Source: Planobacterium oryzisoli (GTDB lineage: Bacteria; Bacteroidota; Bacteroidia; Flavobacteriales; Weeksellaceae). Taken from it: DNA of 64,000 nucleotides. Below, one piece after another: positions 61,017 to 64,000 of this stretch (its first letter is position 1; each line of letters starts with the position of its first letter). The DNA lies in the NCBI RefSeq assembly GCF_015354315.1, contig NZ_JADKYY010000003.1, forward strand, positions 1 through 64,000, given 5' to 3'. A program made the position numbers and the translations under genes. The notes beneath the pieces are model-generated. The model ran no database searches. It was not told the DNA's origin and was given only the letters and a program-made list of their open reading frames with translations.

Positions 61017-61568
61017 TTAGTTCTTTTTGAAAGGTAAACCGAAGTGAGTTAGTAGTGCTTTTGCTTCCTTGTCTGTTTTCGCAGTAGTAACAAAAGTAAT
61101 GTCCATACCTTGGATTTTCTTCACTTTGTCAATTACGATTTCAGGGAAGATAATCTGTTCGGTAATACCTAAGTTATAGTTTCCTCTACCATCAAAACCG
61201 TCTGCTTTGATTCCAGAGAAATCTCTGATTCGTGGCAATGCAGAAGAAGTAAGTCTGTCTAGGAACTCGTACATCTTTTCTGCTCTAAGAGTAACACGTG
61301 CACCTACTGGCATACCCTTTCTAAGTTTGAATGCAGCTTCGTCTTTCTTTGACAAAGTTCCAACTGCTTTCTGCCCGGTGATCATAGTTAACTCCTCTAC
61401 GGCGTAGTCCACAATTTTCTTGTCTGCAGTAGCAGCTCCCAAACCTTGTGATACAACGATTTTTTCCAATTTAGGCACTTCCATAACGGACTTGTACCCA
61501 AATTCTTCCATCATTGCAGGAATGATCTTTTCTTTATATATTTTCTTTGGTCTTGCTATAAATTCCAT
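61017..61568 (-). CDS. rplE: 50S ribosomal protein L5
   Basis: 183 residues. ATG 61568 gives the normal M-E-F-I-A-R-P-K-K start ten bases after rplX; the open frame to 61607 overlaps rplX. Contains R-I-R-D-F-S-G and N-L-G-I-T-E-Q. Binds 5S rRNA and P-site tRNA. Confidence 0.97.
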   Translation of the reverse strand: MEFIARPKKIYKEKIIPAMMEEFGYKSVMEVPKLEKIVVSQGLGAATADKKIVDYAVEELTMITGQKAVGTLSKKDEAAFKLRKGMPVGARVTLRAEKMYEFLDRLTSSALPRIRDFSGIKADGFDGRGNYNLGITEQIIFPEIVIDKVKKIQGMDITFVTTAKTDKEAKALLTHFGLPFKKN

Positions 61569-61578
61569 CTGTCTCGAT

Positions 61579-61899
61579 TTATAAAGTTTCACCGGTTGAC
61601 TTAGCAACTCTTACTTTTTTATCTCCTTCCACTTTTGTTCCCACTTTAGTAGCCTTACCGTCTTTGTCCATAAGGGCTACATTGGAAATGTGTATTGAAG
61701 CTTCTTTCTCAACGATACCACCTTGTGGGCTCGATGCAGAAGGCTTAACGTGCTTCTTAACCACGTTCACACCCGCAACAATCACACGAGGATCTTTACC
61801 TTCTTTCTTAATCACTTCAAGAACTTCACCTTTACTGCCTTTATTCTTACCGGTAGTAACGATTACGTTGTCTCCTCTTTTTATTTTAACTTTTGTCAT
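61579..61899 (-). CDS. rplX: 50S ribosomal protein L24
   Basis: 106 residues with the KOW motif [15 protein letters not shown] at the N-terminus. Assembly initiator of the large subunit. Confidence 0.97.
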   Translation of the reverse strand: MTKVKIKRGDNVIVTTGKNKGSKGEVLEVIKKEGKDPRVIVAGVNVVKKHVKPSASSPQGGIVEKEASIHISNVALMDKDGKATKVGTKVEGDKKVRVAKSTGETL

Positions 61900-61918
61900 T
61901 GTCTTAAAATTTTAAAAA

Positions 61919-62287
61919 TTAAAGTACTTCAGGAGCTAATGAAATGACTTTCATATATTCTTTATCTCTGAGCTCACGGGCAACAGGACCGAATACACGG
62001 GTACCTCTCATTTCTCCCGCAGCATTTAAAAGAACGCATGCGTTATCGTCAAATTTAATGTAAGATCCATCCTTTCTTCTCACGGCTTTCTTTGTACGTA
62101 CAACAACCGCTTTAGAAACTTGACCTTTCTTAGCATTACCTTGTGGTGTAGAATCCTTGATAGTCACTACGATCTTATCACCAACTGAAGCATATCTTCT
62201 TCTGGTACCACCCAGAACTCTGATCACCAATACTTCTTTTGCACCGGTATTATCAGCTACTTTTAATCTTGATTCTGTTTGTAACAT
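61919..62287 (-). CDS. rplN: 50S ribosomal protein L14
   Basis: 122 residues, [16 protein letters not shown] and F-G-P-V-A-R-E-L-R. Its ATG shares one base with the rpsQ stop (TAATG), implying coupled translation. Confidence 0.97.
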   Translation of the reverse strand: MLQTESRLKVADNTGAKEVLVIRVLGGTRRRYASVGDKIVVTIKDSTPQGNAKKGQVSKAVVVRTKKAVRRKDGSYIKFDDNACVLLNAAGEMRGTRVFGPVARELRDKEYMKVISLAPEVL

Positions 62288-62541
62288 TACTTAGCTTTTT
62301 CAATGATTCGTACTAATCTCCATCTCTTGCTCTTGCTTAGAGGTCTTGTTTCAGTAATTAATACTGTATCTCCCTCATTGCACTCGTTATTCTCATCGTG
62401 TGCGGTGTATTTTTTCGTCTTTAATACGAACTTACCGTACATTGGATGTTTCATTCTCAGGGTCTCACTAACAACAATAGTTTTTTCCATTTTGTTGCTG
62501 GAAACAACGCCGATTCGTTCTTTTCTTAAATTTCTTTCCAT
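62287..62541 (-). CDS. rpsQ: 30S ribosomal protein S17
   Basis: 84 residues, [16 protein letters not shown] and [11 protein letters not shown]. Primary 16S rRNA-binding protein. Confidence 0.97.
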   Translation of the reverse strand: MERNLRKERIGVVSSNKMEKTIVVSETLRMKHPMYGKFVLKTKKYTAHDENNECNEGDTVLITETRPLSKSKRWRLVRIIEKAK

Positions 62542-62553
62542 TTCTAAATGAAA

Positions 62554-62739
62554 TTATTGTTTGTTAGTTAACTCAGTATGTACTCTAGCGATCGTCTTTC
62601 TCAAATCTCTGATCTGAATAGGGTTCTCTACAGGGCTGATTTTGTGAGCTAATTTTAATTTTGTGTATTCAGCTTTCAATTCAGCAAGTTTGATTTGTAG
62701 GTCACCTGCGCTTAAATTTTTGATGTCAGCTTTTTTCAT
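62554..62739 (-). CDS. rpmC: 50S ribosomal protein L29
   Basis: 61 residues from ATG 62739 (M-K-K-A-D-I-K-N-L-S); the frame extends to 62778 inside rplP but the extra residues are not L29-like. Typical two-helix protein ending R-x-x-I-A-R-V-H-T-E-L. Near the peptide exit. Confidence 0.96.
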   Translation of the reverse strand: MKKADIKNLSAGDLQIKLAELKAEYTKLKLAHKISPVENPIQIRDLRKTIARVHTELTNKQ

Positions 62740-62749
62740 TTTCAAAGAT

Positions 62750-63175
62750 TTATTGAGGTTTAACGAAATCGTTTGCAACTACAAATTTGGTCACTACCGG
62801 TAATTTTTGTGCTGCAAGTCTAAGTGCTTCCTTAGCTACTTCGTAAGGAACACCACCAACTTCGAACATAATTTTACCTGGCTTTACTACAGCTACCCAA
62901 TACTCCACGGCACCTTTACCCTTACCCATACGAACCTCTGCAGGTTTTTTAGTAATTGGCTTGTCCGGGAAGATTTTGATCCATAGCTGACCTTCTCTTT
63001 TCATATATCTCGTTGCCGCAATACGTGCAGCCTCGATTTGTCTTGCAGTGATCCAAGCGCCGTCTATTGCCTTGATTCCGAAAGTTCCATACGCAAGCTG
63101 TGAGCCTCTCTGCGCATTTCCTTTCATCTTCATCTTATGAACACGACGGAATTTGGTTCTTCTTGGTTGTAACAT
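62750..63175 (-). CDS. rplP: 50S ribosomal protein L16
   Basis: 141 residues, [10 protein letters not shown] and [17 protein letters not shown]. Binds near the A site. Its ATG is preceded, nine bases upstream, by a 7-bp tandem repeat that separates it from rpsC. Confidence 0.97.
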   Translation of the reverse strand: MLQPRRTKFRRVHKMKMKGNAQRGSQLAYGTFGIKAIDGAWITARQIEAARIAATRYMKREGQLWIKIFPDKPITKKPAEVRMGKGKGAVEYWVAVVKPGKIMFEVGGVPYEVAKEALRLAAQKLPVVTKFVVANDFVKPQ

Positions 63176-63182
63176 AATTTCT

Positions 63183-63272
63183 AAATTTTAGATTTTAGAT
63201 TTTAGATTTTAGATTTTTATATTTTAAAAGAGTAACGGTAATTTAAAATGCAAAACTTCTAATCTAAAATTT
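63183..63272 (-). repeat. Inverted repeat spanning the rpsC-rplP gap
   Basis: The 12 bases 63261-63272 (AATCTAAAATTT on the plus strand), overlapping the rpsC stop, are the perfect reverse complement of 63183-63194. The arm can also pair over 10 bases with each other copy of the tandem repeat, giving several alternative hairpins in the mRNA. Confidence 0.75.
63185..63212. repeat. 7-bp tandem repeat (ATTTTAG)x4 between rpsC and rplP
   Basis: Four perfect copies of ATTTTAG at 63185-63191, 63192-63198, 63199-63205 and 63206-63212, flanked by degenerate copies. On the coding strand it reads (CTAAAAT)4 and ends nine bases before the rplP ATG. Copy number could vary by slippage. Confidence 0.9.
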
Positions 63273-64000
63273 TAATTATTATTGTTTCTTCTTGGTCTTC
63301 TGTCACGATCGCCTCCTCTGTCGTTTCTGTCTCCTCTTGGAGCAGATTTCTTCTGTTGTTGGCCTACAAGTGGAGTAAGATCTCTCTTACCGTACACCTC
63401 TCCTTTCATGATCCACACTTTCACACCAAGTCTTCCGTACGTAGTATGTGCTTCTGACCAGTGGTAGTCAATATCAGCACGGAACGTAGATAATGGAATT
63501 CTTCCGTCTTTGAAAGACTCACTTCTCGCCATTTCCGCACCGTTAAGACGTCCAGAGATCATAACTTTGATTCCTTCTGCACCCATTCTCATGGAGCTTG
63601 CAATTGCCATCTTTACAGCTCTTCTGTACGAAATTCTGTTTTCGATTTGCTTTGCAATGCTGTCTGCAACAAGTACTGCATCCAGTTCAGGTCTTTTAAT
63701 TTCAAAGATATTAATCTGAACTTCTTTACCAGTAAGCTTCTTAAGCTCTTCTTTTAGCTTATCTACTTCCTGTCCGCCTTTACCGATGATTAGACCTGGT
63801 CTGGCAGTTGTAATAGTTACAGTTACTAGCTTAAGTGTTCTGTCGATGTATATTCTAGATACACCACCTTTAGATAATCTTGCTTCAAGGTATCTTCTGA
63901 TTTTGTGGTCCTCAGCGATTCTATCACCGTAGTTTTTACCACCAAACCAGTTAGAATCCCATCCTCTGATGATACCTAATCTGTTACCAATTGGATTTGT
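63272..64000 (-). CDS. rpsC: 30S ribosomal protein S3, first codons beyond the window
   Basis: 242 residues are visible, from [14 protein letters not shown] at the window edge to the stop at 63274-63272. By comparison with the family only about four residues (M-G-Q-K) are missing. The KH domain shows [10 protein letters not shown]. The tail is rich in R, D, G and N. S3 lines the mRNA entry channel. Confidence 0.96.
   Translation of the reverse strand, partial: TNPIGNRLGIIRGWDSNWFGGKNYGDRIAEDHKIRRYLEARLSKGGVSRIYIDRTLKLVTVTITTARPGLIIGKGGQEVDKLKEELKKLTGKEVQINIFEIKRPELDAVLVADSIAKQIENRISYRRAVKMAIASSMRMGAEGIKVMISGRLNGAEMARSESFKDGRIPLSTFRADIDYHWSEAHTTYGRLGVKVWIMKGEVYGKRDLTPLVGQQQKKSAPRGDRNDRGGDRDRRPRRNNNN

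Noticed and set aside
63185-63212. CRISPR-like array
   Set aside because: The unit is 7 bp with no spacers and no cas genes; it is a simple tandem repeat.

Overview
The window reads as a chromosomal segment of a Bacteroidota bacterium of class Flavobacteriia, most likely the Weeksellaceae/Chryseobacterium group. Five things support this. The promoters have the TTG-N19-21-TAnnTTTG form. Starts lack Shine-Dalgarno sequences. There is an OmpA protein with thrombospondin type-3 repeats and a flavobacterial outer-membrane beta-barrel receptor. Glycosylasparaginase resembles the Flavobacterium (Elizabethkingia) meningosepticum enzyme. The order of the ribosomal-protein operon also fits. I cannot name the genus.

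Layout. The left edge (1-190) holds the 5' end of an IS1182-like transposase, its promoter and a stranded terminator. Positions 221-5740 carry a GNAT acetyltransferase, recQ, fmt, a RibBX-like riboflavin protein, tRNA-Cys and a glycine-zipper lipoprotein. Positions 5866-8552 form one unit with promoter and terminator: aroC, two thioredoxin-fold proteins and a DUF1232 protein. Next come miaA, a redoxin, and the minus-strand unit nfu-hemH-metallohydrolase (10127-12760). These are followed by a gamma carbonic anhydrase, a BrkB-like membrane protein, a lipoprotein, a Pif1-like helicase and a luciferase-like oxidoreductase. The minus-strand unit yicC-gmk-nadA-folB covers 18161-21035.

Positions 22775-32469 are the most organised accessory region. 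A promoter and a SAM-I riboswitch stand in front of a seven-gene minus-strand operon: metX-like, homoserine dehydrogenase with ACT domains, a trans-sulfuration enzyme, metH N-terminal half, a fatty-acid desaturase, metH C-terminal half and metF. Together these cover homoserine to methionine plus methyl-folate supply. The desaturase is the odd member.

Positions 32499-49986 hold a HicB-like protein, a GH63-type glucosidase, OsmC, YebC, OmpA, SmpB, an ABC-F ATPase, recJ-nadD, a beta-barrel receptor, glycosylasparaginase-cutC, and two guanidino-group hydrolases. gltA and eno follow. From 53366 to the right edge the minus strand carries the S10/spc/alpha ribosomal operon, from rpsC (missing about four codons) to rplQ. 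It includes secY, infA, rpoA, and the short genes rpmJ and rpmD.

Most of the window is housekeeping. I saw no CRISPR array, prophage, restriction or defence system. The observations most worth following are: promoter -7 boxes lying 3-6 nt before the start codon of many genes (predicted leaderless mRNAs), the desaturase inside the SAM-riboswitch operon, a 7-bp tandem repeat that can pair with an inverted copy just before rplP, an ABC-F protein whose second ATP site is degenerate on both faces, and the zinc-less GTP cyclohydrolase-like half of the riboflavin protein. No gene-free stretch exceeds about 260 bases.
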